The notes: generated by a model not told the origin, from the letters alone. A DNA stretch of 64,000 nt from Olsenella sp. SW781 (GCF_012027725.1 NZ_SJOU01000003.1:1-64000); one strand, 5' to 3'; shown: positions 26,747-35,495, counted from the stretch's first letter. Made by a program: numbers and translations.

Positions 26747-28968
26747 GGAGGATCTGGGCCTTCATGCGCCGCGACGCGCGCCATGCGGTCTCGAGCGCGA
26801 TCGCGCTCGTCGTGTTTGCGGGAATCGTGGCCGTGCCGTCGTTCTACGCGTGGTTCAACATCGCCGGCAGCTGGGACCCCTACGGCAACACGAGGAACCT
26901 CCGGGTGGCCGTGGCCAACGAGGACGCCGGCTACGAGGGGAGCCTCCTTCCCGTGAGGGTCAACATGGGCGAGCGCGTGGTGTCCGACCTGCGCGCGTCC
27001 GAGTCGATCGGCTACGAGGTCACCTCCGCGGACGACGCCGTCGAGGGCGTGCGCTCCGGCGAGTACTTCGCCGCGATCGTGATTCCGGAGGACTTCTCGC
27101 GCGACATGATGGGCGTGCTCTCCGGGGACTCGGCCCGGCCGCAGGTGAGCTTCTACCAGAACGAGAAGGAGAACGCCATCGCCACGATCGTGACGGACAA
27201 GGCGTCGGCCGCCGCGCAGGCGGACATCGACGCGAGCTTCGCGCGGTCGGTCGCGAGCGTGGGCGCGGGCGTGCTCGACGAGCTCTCCCGCGCGCTCGAC
27301 GACGACGGCGTCACCTCGCTCGCCGCGCGGCTCGACTCCGCCGTGGCCGACGCGGAGGACTCGCTCGCCGGCACGGCCGACGACGTGCGCGGGTTCTCCG
27401 AGCTGCTCGCCTCGACGCGGGGCCTCCTCGGCAGCGGGGCGGACGCGGCCGAGTCGGCGCTCTCCCCTGCCGCCGGGGCGGGCGACGCGCTGCGCGAGAC
27501 GGCCTCCGGGCTCGCGGGCGCGGGGTCCGCGATCGACGGCGCGGCGACGTCCGTCGAGGGGGCGCTCGCGTCCGCCGGGGCGGGCCTCGACGGCGTGGAT
27601 GACGCCATCGACGACGCGCTCGCCGCGGCGGGGGCGCAGTCGGCGCGCGTCCGCGGGCTGCTCGACGACGCGCGGGCCGCCGCGGACGGGCAGGCCTCCT
27701 CGCTCGACGCGCTCGCGTCCGCGCTCGGGGAGCAGGACGCGCTCATGGGCCAGCTCGAGGGGATGCTCCCCGAGGGGGCCGCGCGCGACCGGGTGGCGGC
27801 GGCGCGCGAGCGCGTGCAGGGGCTCGCCGGGCGCGTGACGCAGGCGGCCGACGAGATGCGCGAGCTCTCGCAGGGCCTCCAGCGCACCATGGCCGACCTC
27901 GACGCGGGCACGGCCGACGCCGAGGCGGCGCGCCAGGAGCTCGCGGGGCTCGTCGGCGAGGCGCGCGCGGCGATCGACGAGGTGCGCGGGTCCTACGACG
28001 CCGACGTGCGCGGCGTGCTCGAGGAGCTCGCGGCGCAGGTCGGCGACGCCGCGGCGCAGGCCGACGCCGTGCAGGGGAGCCTCTCGGCGGCGCTCTCCTC
28101 CGCGCGCGACGCCGCGCGGGGCGCGGAGGGCACGCTCGGCGACGCGCAGACCTCGCTCGACGAGACGGCGGACGCCATCGAGAAGGGCGCGGGACGGCTG
28201 AGCGACCTGCGCGAGCGCCTCTCCGCGGCCCTGGCCACCGGCGACGTTGAGCAGGTCCGCAAGGTGCTCGCCGCCGACCCCTCCGAGCTCGCCGACTTCG
28301 TCGCGGCGCCGGTCGACGTGGAGCGCACTGCCGTCTTTCCCGTGGAGAACAACGGCTCGGCCATGGCCCCCTTCTACACCACACTCGCCATTTGGATTGG
28401 GGGCGTCGTGCTCTGCGCGCTCGTGCGGGCCACCCCCTCGGCCGAGGCGCTCGCCGAGACCGGCTGCTCGCACGCGCAGGCCTACGTGGGAAGGCTCCTG
28501 CTGTTCTGTGCGGTAGGACTCGCCCAGGCGGCGCTCATCTGCGGAGGCGACCTCTTCTACCTGGGCGTGCAGTGCGAGCACCCGTGGCTGCTCCTCCTCG
28601 TGTGCCTCGCGTCCTCGCTCGTGTACGTGAACCTGGTCTTCTCGCTCACGGCGTCCTTCGGCGACGTGGGCAAGGCCGTGGCCGTGGTTCTCATGGTGAT
28701 CCAGGTGGCGGGGTCGGGCGGCACCTTCCCGCCCCAGATGCTGCCTCCCGCCTTCCAAGCCGTCTACGCGTGGCTGCCCTTCGTCCACAGCGAGAACGCC
28801 ATGCGCGCGGCGATGTTCGGCATCTGGGAGGGCGACATCTGGCGCGAGCTGGCGATTCTCCTTGCCTACCTCGCCCCTGCCCTGCTCCTGGGCCTGGTGC
28901 TCCGCCGCCCGGTGATCCGCCTCAACGAGCGGCTCGAGGAGCGCCTTGAGGAGACCCGCCTCATGTGA
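26743..28968 (+). CDS. YhgE/Pip-domain membrane protein
   Basis: 741 residues and the same layout as its upstream partner. There is an N-terminal helix with VPSFYAWFNIAGSWDPYGN, a long helical region (about 160-530) and six C-terminal helices beginning FPVENNGSAMAPFYTTLAIWIGG. It lacks the extra C-terminal extension of the first protein. The ATG at 26743 overlaps the previous stop by 4 nt, so the two are almost certainly co-translated and may form a heteromer. No terminator with a T tract follows; a family B palindrome begins 11 nt after the stop. The longer upstream frame is a shadow inside the first gene. Confidence 0.9.
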   Translation: MRRIWAFMRRDARHAVSSAIALVVFAGIVAVPSFYAWFNIAGSWDPYGNTRNLRVAVANEDAGYEGSLLPVRVNMGERVVSDLRASESIGYEVTSADDAVEGVRSGEYFAAIVIPEDFSRDMMGVLSGDSARPQVSFYQNEKENAIATIVTDKASAAAQADIDASFARSVASVGAGVLDELSRALDDDGVTSLAARLDSAVADAEDSLAGTADDVRGFSELLASTRGLLGSGADAAESALSPAAGAGDALRETASGLAGAGSAIDGAATSVEGALASAGAGLDGVDDAIDDALAAAGAQSARVRGLLDDARAAADGQASSLDALASALGEQDALMGQLEGMLPEGAARDRVAAARERVQGLAGRVTQAADEMRELSQGLQRTMADLDAGTADAEAARQELAGLVGEARAAIDEVRGSYDADVRGVLEELAAQVGDAAAQADAVQGSLSAALSSARDAARGAEGTLGDAQTSLDETADAIEKGAGRLSDLRERLSAALATGDVEQVRKVLAADPSELADFVAAPVDVERTAVFPVENNGSAMAPFYTTLAIWIGGVVLCALVRATPSAEALAETGCSHAQAYVGRLLLFCAVGLAQAALICGGDLFYLGVQCEHPWLLLLVCLASSLVYVNLVFSLTASFGDVGKAVAVVLMVIQVAGSGGTFPPQMLPPAFQAVYAWLPFVHSENAMRAAMFGIWEGDIWRELAILLAYLAPALLLGLVLRRPVIRLNERLEERLEETRLM

Positions 28969-28979
28969 GGACATGCCAC

Positions 28980-29050
28980 CGTGCCGCTGGCGTCAGGTTC
29001 GTCTGGCACGCGGAAAGGGCGTGCCAAACGAACCTGACGCCAGCGGCACG
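28980..29050. repeat. Family B palindrome, copy 1
   Basis: Arms of about 30 nt whose outer part is CGTGCCGCTGGCGTCAGG, mirrored as CCTGACGCCAGCGGCACG, around a CGGAAAGGG-type loop. The inner GTTCGTCTGGCACG pairs with CGTGCCAAACGAAC with one wobble. It directly follows the second yhgE gene and could stop its transcription. Confidence 0.85.
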
Positions 29051-29055
29051 ATGGT

Positions 29056-29277
29056 CTGCAATCAGGCGGATAGTGTGAAAAAACCGCGCCCCGCCCTGCA
29101 ATCGGGGGGATAGTGCGAAGCGATTCTGGGGGTGCCCCGAGTATCCGCCGCAGCCGCAACAGGCATTTTGCCCGAGAGTCGCCGCAAATCGTGCCGAAGC
29201 GCCACGAAAAGGCTTCGCACTATCCCCCTGATTGCAGGGAACGAGCCCCGAATTACACACTATCCGCCTGATTGCAG
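29056..29277. repeat. Family C nested double palindrome
   Basis: An outer pair (29056-29077 and 29256-29277, 22 nt, perfect: CTGCAATCAGGCGGATAGTG) encloses an inner pair (29095-29121 and 29212-29238, arms of 27 nt with a single mismatch: CTGCAATCGGGGGGATAGTG). Outer and inner arms are related but differ at several sites. Each stays paired with its own partner. Confidence 0.88.
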
Positions 29278-29404
29278 GCGACGGCACGCCCGCCCCCTGG
29301 ACACGGCGGCAGATTTCCTCCAACTGCCGTCCCTGCCCCGGTCAGGAGGTCTAGCGCGCTATACTGATGGCGTATGTGACGATTGATTCACGGAGAGGAA
29401 CCTC

Positions 29405-30883
29405 ATGTCAGAGACCCCCGTTCGCGTGCGCTTTGCGCCCTCGCCCACCGGCAAGCTCCACGTTGGCGGCGCGCGCACCGCAATCTACAACTGGGCCTTC
29501 GCCCGCGCCAACCACGGCACCTTCATCCTGCGCATCGACGACACCGACCCCGAGCGCTCCACCGAGGAGAACACCCAGATCATCCTGCGCGCCATGCGCT
29601 GGCTGGGGCTCGACTGGGACGAGGGCCCGGAGGTGGGCGGCGACTTCGGCCCCTACAAGCAGACCGAGCGCGCCCAGATGTATCGCGACGCCGCGCAGCG
29701 CCTGTGGGACGAGGGGAAGGCGTACCCCTGCTTCTGCACGCCCGAGCAGCTGGCCGCCGACCGCGAGGCCGCGCAGGCGCGCAAGGACCCCTTCCAGGGC
29801 TACCAGCGCCGCTGCCGCAACCTCTCCCGCGAGGAGGCTCAGGCGCGCATCGACGCCGGCGAGCCCTACGTCCTGCGCATCAAGGTGCCTGAGGACCGCG
29901 GCGACGTCGTCGTGCGCGACGCGGTCCACGGCGACGTGACCTTTGCGGCCCGCGAGCTCGACGACTTTGTCATCCAGCGCACCGACGGCACGCCCACTTA
30001 CAACTTCGCCACCGTCGTTGACGACGCCGCCATGGGCATCACCCACGTCATCCGCGGCGACGACCACCTCTCCAACACCCCACGCCAGGTCATCGTCTAC
30101 GAGGCCCTGGGCGCGCCGGTTCCCACCTTCGCGCACATCTCCATGATCCTGGGCGCGGACGGCAAGAAGCTCTCCAAGCGCCACGGCGCGACCAACGTGG
30201 AGGAGTACCGCGACGCGGGCTACCTCTCCGACGCCTTCGTGAACTACTTGGCGCTTCTCGGCTGGTCGCTCGACGGAGAGACCACGATCATCCCACGCGA
30301 CGTCCTGGCCTCGCAGTTCTCGCTCGATCACGTGTCCAAGAACCCGGCCACCTTCGACCCCAAGAAGCTCGACTGGATCCAGGCGGAGTACATCCGCTCG
30401 ATGAGCGACCAGGAGTTCGCCGACGAGGTCATGCTGCCGGAGCTCCACGAGGCCGGCGTCATCGGCGGCGACTTCGAGGCCGACGAGGCCTGGGTGGACG
30501 CACTTGCCGCCATCGTGAAGCCGCGCACGAAATTCCCCGCGGACGTGGTCACGGTGACCGCCCCGGTCTTCGCCACCGCCGAGACCCTGGTCTATGACGA
30601 GAAGAGCGTGGCAAAGGGCCTCGCCAAGGAGGGCATGGGCGCGGTCCTGGACGCCGCGCGCGAGGCGCTGGCGGGGCTCGCCGCGTGGGAGCCGGCCGCG
30701 ATCGACGCCGCGCTTGAGGCGCTGCCCGAGGCGCTCGACCTGAAGAAGCGCCTGGTCTTCCAGGCCGTTCGCGTGGCCGTGTGCGGCAACATGGTGTCGC
30801 CGCCGCTCGGCGAGACGATGGCGCTCGTGGGTCGCGAGGACTGCCTCGCCCGCATCGACCGCGCCCGCGCGATGGCGCTGTAG
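29405..30883 (+). CDS. gltX: Glutamyl-tRNA synthetase
   Basis: 492 residues. The class I ATP site is PSPTGKLHVGGARTA (HVGG for the HIGH motif, residues about 10-24) and the KMSKS-type loop is KKLSKRHGA. It charges tRNA-Glu, and in bacteria without GlnRS also tRNA-Gln through the amidotransferase route. Two tRNA-Glu genes and a tRNA-Gln gene lie 5 kb away. ATG 29405 is preceded by GAGAGGAACCTC. The gene has its own -10 (TATACT at 29360) and terminator, so it is probably monocistronic. Confidence 0.96.
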   Translation: MSETPVRVRFAPSPTGKLHVGGARTAIYNWAFARANHGTFILRIDDTDPERSTEENTQIILRAMRWLGLDWDEGPEVGGDFGPYKQTERAQMYRDAAQRLWDEGKAYPCFCTPEQLAADREAAQARKDPFQGYQRRCRNLSREEAQARIDAGEPYVLRIKVPEDRGDVVVRDAVHGDVTFAARELDDFVIQRTDGTPTYNFATVVDDAAMGITHVIRGDDHLSNTPRQVIVYEALGAPVPTFAHISMILGADGKKLSKRHGATNVEEYRDAGYLSDAFVNYLALLGWSLDGETTIIPRDVLASQFSLDHVSKNPATFDPKKLDWIQAEYIRSMSDQEFADEVMLPELHEAGVIGGDFEADEAWVDALAAIVKPRTKFPADVVTVTAPVFATAETLVYDEKSVAKGLAKEGMGAVLDAAREALAGLAAWEPAAIDAALEALPEALDLKKRLVFQAVRVAVCGNMVSPPLGETMALVGREDCLARIDRARAMAL

Positions 30884-30910
30884 GCCAAAGGGGACAGTCA
30901 CTTTTGACTC

Positions 30911-30938
30911 ATCGGGCGGGCCCCAGCTGGGGCCCGCC
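30911..30938 (+). terminator. gltX terminator
   Basis: A 28-nt palindrome with perfect arms (CGGGCGGGCCCCAG and its complement) is followed by TTCTTCTCG, 27 nt after the gltX stop. A degenerate family D sequence (AAAGGGGACAGTCACTTTT) precedes it. Its T-rich tail is part of a GTTCTTCTCGCC dodecamer. Confidence 0.85.
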
Positions 30939-31050
30939 CGTTCTTCTCGCCGGACACGTGCGATCGGGGATTGCCGGAAACGCGAGATGCGCATGCGAGA
31001 AGGGCGCGAGGGGCACGCGCAACCTTGAGTCATGCGTCCCTGGGGACAGA

Positions 31051-31094
31051 AATCCCGGCCCGCGCATCCTTCTTGACATGCGCGGGCCGGGATT
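31051..31094 (-). terminator. Hairpin downstream of pcp
   Basis: Long stem AATCCCGGCCCGCGCAT / ATGCGCGGGCCGGGATT with a short loop, followed on the minus strand by TCTGTCCCC. It lies 62 nt past the pcp stop and probably ends the DUF969-DUF979-pcp transcript. Confidence 0.75.
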
Positions 31095-31155
31095 GCCGGT
31101 AAACGGGGATGCGTGTGGCGCCGCCGCATCCGGGCGCGCCGGGGGCGAGAAGAGC

Positions 31156-31800
31156 CTACTGCTCGGTGCCCTCCCCTGCCGCGACGGCGTCGTCGGTGCC
31201 GGTGACCGCGGCCTCGATCATGGCGGTGAGGCCCGTGACCATCATGTCCACGCTCATGGACGCGGTGCCCTCGCCCATGGAGACGGCCTGCTCGGTGGCA
31301 TACGGCACGTGCACGAAGCCGCCGCGGACGCCGGGGTGGCGCGTCGCGAGGGTGTGCAGCAGGCGGTAGAGCACCTCGTTGCAGCAGAACGTGCCCGCCG
31401 TGTAGGAGACGGCGGCCGGCACGCCCGCGGCGCGCGCGGCGTCGACCATCGCGAAGACGGGGACCGTGGCGAAGTAGGCGTCCGGGGCGCCCTCCACGAG
31501 CGGGCCGACGGGCTGGTTGCCCTCGTTGTCCGGGATGCGGGCGTTCGCGAAGTTGATGCCCACGAACTCAGGCGTGATGTGGCTGCGCCCGCCGGCCTGG
31601 CCGATGCAGAGAACCACATCGGGCTTCTCGGCGTCGATGGCGGCGTCCACCGCGGCGGCGTCCTTCTCAAAGACCACCGGGATCTGCACGGTGACCACGT
31701 CCGCGTCGGCGATCTTTGCCGGCAGGCGGCGCACCGCCTCGAGCGCGGGGTTGATGGTCGCGCCGCCAAAGGGCTCGAAGCCCGTCACCAATACCTTCAT
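31156..31800 (-). CDS. pcp: Pyroglutamyl-peptidase I (pyrrolidone-carboxylate peptidase)
   Basis: 214 residues of the C15 cysteine peptidase family, normal length. The start KVLVTGFEPFGG is the family signature. The catalytic Glu is in HITPEFVGIN, the Cys in SYTAGTFCCNEVLY and the His in GGFVHVPYATEQ. It releases N-terminal pyroglutamate (5-oxoproline) from peptides in the cytoplasm. It follows DUF969 and DUF979 on the same strand with a family B palindrome in the 103-nt gap. The context suggests uptake and use of pyroglutamyl compounds. Confidence 0.95.
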   Translation of the reverse strand: MKVLVTGFEPFGGATINPALEAVRRLPAKIADADVVTVQIPVVFEKDAAAVDAAIDAEKPDVVLCIGQAGGRSHITPEFVGINFANARIPDNEGNQPVGPLVEGAPDAYFATVPVFAMVDAARAAGVPAAVSYTAGTFCCNEVLYRLLHTLATRHPGVRGGFVHVPYATEQAVSMGEGTASMSVDMMVTGLTAMIEAAVTGTDDAVAAGEGTEQ

Positions 31801-31842
31801 GCGTATCGCTTCCTTCCAGGTCGGACGGTTTCCGTGCCATCC

Positions 31843-31893
31843 GCGTCAGGTTCGTTTGGCTCGACACGATGTCGAGCCAAACGAACCTGACGC
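31843..31893. repeat. Family B palindrome, copy 2
   Basis: Arms GCGTCAGGTTCGTTTGGC / GCCAAACGAACCTGACGC plus an inner TCGACA/TGTCGA extension, between the DUF979 gene and pcp. The loop and outer ends differ from copy 1 while pairing is kept. Confidence 0.85.
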
Positions 31894-31903
31894 CAGTGGC
31901 GCG

Positions 31904-32866
31904 CTAGAGGGCGGTCATGACGATCATGTAGACGATCTGCACGGCGAGCATGAACAGCGCGATGGGGACCTGCTTCTTGATGACGCCGTACTGGTCCTTC
32001 ATCTCGAGGATGGCCACCGGCAGGATGTTGAAGTTGGCCGCCATGGGCGTCATGAGCGTGCCACAGAATCCGCAGGTGAGCGCCACCGAGCCGATGAGGG
32101 CGGGGTCGGCGCCGAGCGAGAGCACGAACGGCGCGCCGATGCCCACCGTGAGCACCGTGATGGCGCCGTAGGCGTTGCCCATGACCATGGTGAACACGGC
32201 CATGCCGATGGCGTAGACGATGATGCCCACCACGAGGTTGCCCTGCGGGATCACGCCGGAGACGATGTGGGAGATGACGTCGCCCACGCCGGCGGCGGTG
32301 AAGATGGAGCCGAGGGCGGCGAGCAGGATCGGCAGCATGGAGAGCGGGCCCACCGCGTCGAGCATGCGGCGCGTGTCGTTGAGGAACACCTTGGGCGTGT
32401 TCTTGTGCGAGAACGCGAAGAGCATGAGGCCGCCCACCACGACGCCGAAGGTGAGGCCGACGAGCGAGCTGATGTTGGTGAAGAGGGCGAAGATGAGCGC
32501 CATGACGCCCAGCGAGAGCGCGGGCACGAAGAGCTTCATGCCGATCTTCTCGTAGTTGCCCTCCATCTCCTCCTGAGTGGGCTCGTCGCCCGTTCCGCGG
32601 CCGACCTGCTTGCAGATGGCGGGGATGACCATGATGACGACCATCGCGCCCGCGACGGTGCTCGGCACCCAGCGGCCGACGATGAACAGCATGCCGCAGA
32701 CCACCCAGAACAGGGCCGTGCCCATGCGCTTGGGGTTGGTCTCGTCCTGCGCGTTGCGGATGCCCGCGTAGACGGCGATGAGCCCCATGACGATGTAGGC
32801 GACCTCGAGGAGCTTGTCAGAGAGCGTCACGTCGGCGCTCTGGAAGAACTGGATGAACTCCGTCAC
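31904..32866 (-). CDS. DUF979 membrane protein, probable 5-oxoproline or peptide transporter subunit
   Basis: 320 residues with about nine or ten membrane helices, including SADVTLSDKLLEVAYIVMGLIAVYAG and GVIPQGNLVVGIIVYAIGMAVF. It fits the DUF979 family, which is nearly always next to DUF969 and often next to pyroglutamyl peptidase or 5-oxoprolinase genes. The GTG start at 32866 overlaps the DUF969 stop (GTGA), so the two are translationally coupled. They likely form one transporter; the substrate is inferred from the adjacent pcp gene. Confidence 0.85.
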   Translation of the reverse strand: MTEFIQFFQSADVTLSDKLLEVAYIVMGLIAVYAGIRNAQDETNPKRMGTALFWVVCGMLFIVGRWVPSTVAGAMVVIMVIPAICKQVGRGTGDEPTQEEMEGNYEKIGMKLFVPALSLGVMALIFALFTNISSLVGLTFGVVVGGLMLFAFSHKNTPKVFLNDTRRMLDAVGPLSMLPILLAALGSIFTAAGVGDVISHIVSGVIPQGNLVVGIIVYAIGMAVFTMVMGNAYGAITVLTVGIGAPFVLSLGADPALIGSVALTCGFCGTLMTPMAANFNILPVAILEMKDQYGVIKKQVPIALFMLAVQIVYMIVMTAL

Positions 32867-33648
32867 TTTGCCTCACCGCCCTTCTCGGCGTCGGCGGGCG
32901 CGCCCTGGCCTGCGCCCTCGGCCTCGTCGGCGCCCTCCTCGTAGGAGGCCGACCCGGTGGCCTTGATGACGCGCGCGCGGCGCTTGGTGAGGCGACGGTC
33001 GATAATGTTGTAGTAAACGATGGCAGCGATCATGGCGACCACGGCCACGGGCACCTGCACCATGGCAAGGTCGAGCAGGCTCACGTCGTAGCCGAGGCCC
33101 GCGAGCGTGCCCTGGACGAGCAGGCCGCCCGAGCCGCCAACGAAGAGCACCTGACCGAAGAACCACGCAACGTTGTCCATGCCCGAGGACATGCCCTTGA
33201 GCTCCTCGAGGTGACCGTCGCCGATCTTCTTGCCGTCGCGCTCCACGGCCGCCTGGGCCATGGGCATGATGACCGGGCGGATGAAGCCGGCCACGCCGCC
33301 GAAGTTGATGTTGAAGGCGGCAAAGAGGACGCGCACGACGCCGTAGGCGGAGATGATGATGCCCGACGTGGCGTTCTTGAGCTTGCGGATGAGCGCCGCC
33401 GCTGCCTGGCGCAGGCCGTTGCGCTCGAGCGTGCCCGTGAGCACGAACGTCATGATGAAGATGCACATGCTCCGATTGGAGACGAAGCTCGTGCCGAGGG
33501 TGTCCAGGAACGCCACCGGGTCCATGCCGCCCACCACGGCGGTCGCGACGGCGGCCACCATGATGATGAGGATGGAGTCGAGCTTCAGCGCGAAGCCCGC
33601 CACGACGATGACGATTCCCAGGAGCTTGAGGAGCTCTGCGGGATCCAT
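32863..33648 (-). CDS. DUF969 membrane protein, partner of DUF979
   Basis: 261 residues with six or seven hydrophobic segments (LLKLLGIVIVVAGFALKLDSILIIMVAAVATAVVGG at the start) and a charged C-terminal tail (residues about 225-261). It contains GGVAGFIRPVIMPMAQAA and the GMDNVAWFFGQVLFVGGSGG stretch. It is first in the operon with DUF979 and pcp. ATG 33648 is preceded by AAGGAGGACCG. A -10-like TATGAT lies at 33689-33684 on the minus strand. Confidence 0.85.
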   Translation of the reverse strand: MDPAELLKLLGIVIVVAGFALKLDSILIIMVAAVATAVVGGMDPVAFLDTLGTSFVSNRSMCIFIMTFVLTGTLERNGLRQAAAALIRKLKNATSGIIISAYGVVRVLFAAFNINFGGVAGFIRPVIMPMAQAAVERDGKKIGDGHLEELKGMSSGMDNVAWFFGQVLFVGGSGGLLVQGTLAGLGYDVSLLDLAMVQVPVAVVAMIAAIVYYNIIDRRLTKRRARVIKATGSASYEEGADEAEGAGQGAPADAEKGGEAK

Positions 33649-33738
33649 CGGTCCTCCTTACAGAGTGCTGATACGACGTACCTATCATAGGCAGCCCGGG
33701 CACGAGACGAGAAGAACGTGAGCAATCGGTAACATCAT

Positions 33739-33827
33739 GCGTGCCGCTGTGCCACTGGCGTCAGGTTTGTTTGGCGCGCGTTCGCTGCGCGCCAAACAAA
33801 CCTGACGCCAGTGGCACAGCGGCACGC
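33739..33827. repeat. Family B palindrome, copy 3
   Basis: The longest copy: the outer arms GCGTGCCGCTGTGCCACTGG and CCAGTGGCACAGCGGCACGC enclose CGTCAGGTTTGTTTGGCGCG and its complement, giving about 40 paired bases and a tiny loop. TTTGTTTGG here replaces TTCGTTTGG of copy 2 on both arms. Confidence 0.88.
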
Positions 33828-33887
33828 TGACGCCGGCGGCGCGCCTGCTATGCTAGTCACCGACGCACGCGCCCGGAAGGAGCCCCC

Positions 33888-35495
33888 ATGGCAGCAAAGC
33901 CGCAGACCCTCGCCACGACCTCGGCCTTCGAGGTGCTCGGCCCCGTCATGGTGGGGCCCTCCTCGTCCCACACGGCCGGCGCGCTGCGCTGCGCCCGCGT
34001 GGCGGCCTCGCTCATGGGCGGCCGCGTCGCCCGCGTGCGCTTCACGCTGTGGAACTCCTTCGCGCACACCTATCGCGGCCACGGCACCGACCGCGCGCTC
34101 GTGGCCGGCGTGCTGGGGCTGGACACCGACGACGAGCGCATCCGCGACGCCTTCGACCTCGCGCGCGAGGCGGGCCTTGCCTTCGAGTTCGTCGAGGCCG
34201 GCGACGACACCTCCGTCCACCCCAACACCGTCGACATCGACCTCGAGGGCGAGGGAGGCGCGCGCTGCCAGGTGCGCGGCGAGAGCCTGGGCGGCGGCAA
34301 GATGCGCATCAGCCGCATCAACGGCGTGGGCGTGGACATCACGGGCGCCTACGCCACGCTCTTCGTCTCTCACAAAGACGCCCCCGGCATCCTCGCCTCC
34401 CTCACCCACCTGCTCGCGATGGCCGAGGTCAACATCGCCTTCTGCCGCACGTACCGCACCGAGCAGGGCGGCCGCGCGTACTCGGTCTTCGAGACGGACG
34501 GCGCGCCGGACGACTCGGTGCTGCCCATGATCCGCCGCATCCGCGACGTGAGCTTCGCCACCTTCATCTCGGTCCCGGGCTCGGCCTCCACGGTCTCCCC
34601 CGGCGTCACGGCCGCCGAGCTCTTCGACGACGGCGCGCAGCTCCTGGATGCCTGCGCCGAGCGGGGCCTCTCCATCGGCGGCGTGATGGCGCTGCGCGAG
34701 CGCGGCCTCACGGGTGAGGAGCGCGCCGAGGCGTCCATGCGCCGCGTGATCGAGGTCATGCGCGAGGAGACCACGGCGCCCATCGCCGCGCCGGCCCGCT
34801 CGCTCGGCGGCTTCATCGGCGGCGAGGCCCAGCTCCTGGATGCCGGCGCCGCGCGCTGGTCCGGCTCGCTCATGGGGCCGGTGCAGACCGACGCCGTGGC
34901 CCGCGCGATGGCCGTGCTCGAGCGCTCCGCCGCGATGGGCGTCATCGTGGCCGCCCCCACGGCGGGGTCGGCGGGCGTGGTGCCGGGCAGCGTCCTGGCC
35001 GTCGCGGACGCCGTGGGCGCGGGCGACGACGCCGTGGCGTCCGCCCTCTGGTGCGCGGCCGCCGTGGGCCTCAACATCCAGACGCACGCGTGCGTGGCCG
35101 GCGCCGAGGGCGGCTGCCAGGCCGAGGTGGGCTCCGCCGCCGCGATGGCGGCAGCGGCCGTGGTCGAGCTGCTCGGCGGCACGCCCGAGCAGGCGCTCTG
35201 CGCGGCCTCGCTCGCGATCTCCAACCTGCTGGGGCTCGTCTGCGACCCGGTGGGCGGCCTCGTCGAGGTGCCCTGCCAGGCGAGAAACGCCATCGGCGTC
35301 GCGGCCGCCATCTCGTCCGCGCAGCTCGCGCTCTCCGGCGTGCGCTCGCTCGTGCCGTTCGACGAGGTCGTCGTCGCCATGGCCGAGGTCGGCCACGCCC
35401 TGCCCTCGCGCCTTCGCGAGACCGCGCGCGGCGGCCTTGCCGCGACGCCCACGGCCCGCGCCGCATGCGCGGCGTGCGGGGCCTGCGGGCAGTAG
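33888..35495 (+). CDS. sdaA: L-serine dehydratase, single chain (beta-alpha fusion)
   Basis: 535 residues. The N-terminal beta part (about 1-220) has VMVGPSSSHTAGALRC and an ACT-like domain starting VSHKDAPGILASLTHLL. The alpha part has GGFIGGEAQ, PTAGSAGVVPG and the iron-sulfur cysteines in THACVAGAEGGCQAEVG and DPVGGLVEVPCQARNA. The enzyme converts L-serine to pyruvate and ammonia with a 4Fe-4S cluster. Many Firmicutes have separate alpha and beta subunits; one chain is typical of Actinobacteria and Proteobacteria. ATG 33888 has AAGGAG 7 nt upstream. TATGCT (33849-33854) with CTGACG 16 nt earlier is a possible promoter. Confidence 0.93.
   Translation: MAAKPQTLATTSAFEVLGPVMVGPSSSHTAGALRCARVAASLMGGRVARVRFTLWNSFAHTYRGHGTDRALVAGVLGLDTDDERIRDAFDLAREAGLAFEFVEAGDDTSVHPNTVDIDLEGEGGARCQVRGESLGGGKMRISRINGVGVDITGAYATLFVSHKDAPGILASLTHLLAMAEVNIAFCRTYRTEQGGRAYSVFETDGAPDDSVLPMIRRIRDVSFATFISVPGSASTVSPGVTAAELFDDGAQLLDACAERGLSIGGVMALRERGLTGEERAEASMRRVIEVMREETTAPIAAPARSLGGFIGGEAQLLDAGAARWSGSLMGPVQTDAVARAMAVLERSAAMGVIVAAPTAGSAGVVPGSVLAVADAVGAGDDAVASALWCAAAVGLNIQTHACVAGAEGGCQAEVGSAAAMAAAAVVELLGGTPEQALCAASLAISNLLGLVCDPVGGLVEVPCQARNAIGVAAAISSAQLALSGVRSLVPFDEVVVAMAEVGHALPSRLRETARGGLAATPTARAACAACGACGQ

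Larger units (their letters stand above)
28969..29404. other. 436-nt spacer of palindromes before gltX
   Basis: It contains a family B palindrome (28980..29050) and a nested double palindrome, family C (29056..29277). Only then comes the gltX promoter region, with TATACT at 29360-29365 and no clear -35. No gene is supported. Confidence 0.8.

Noticed and set aside
28969-29404. Attenuator or T-box leader for gltX
   Set aside because: The hairpins are copies of spacer repeat families, lie before the likely -10 box at 29360, and no T-box core sequence is visible.
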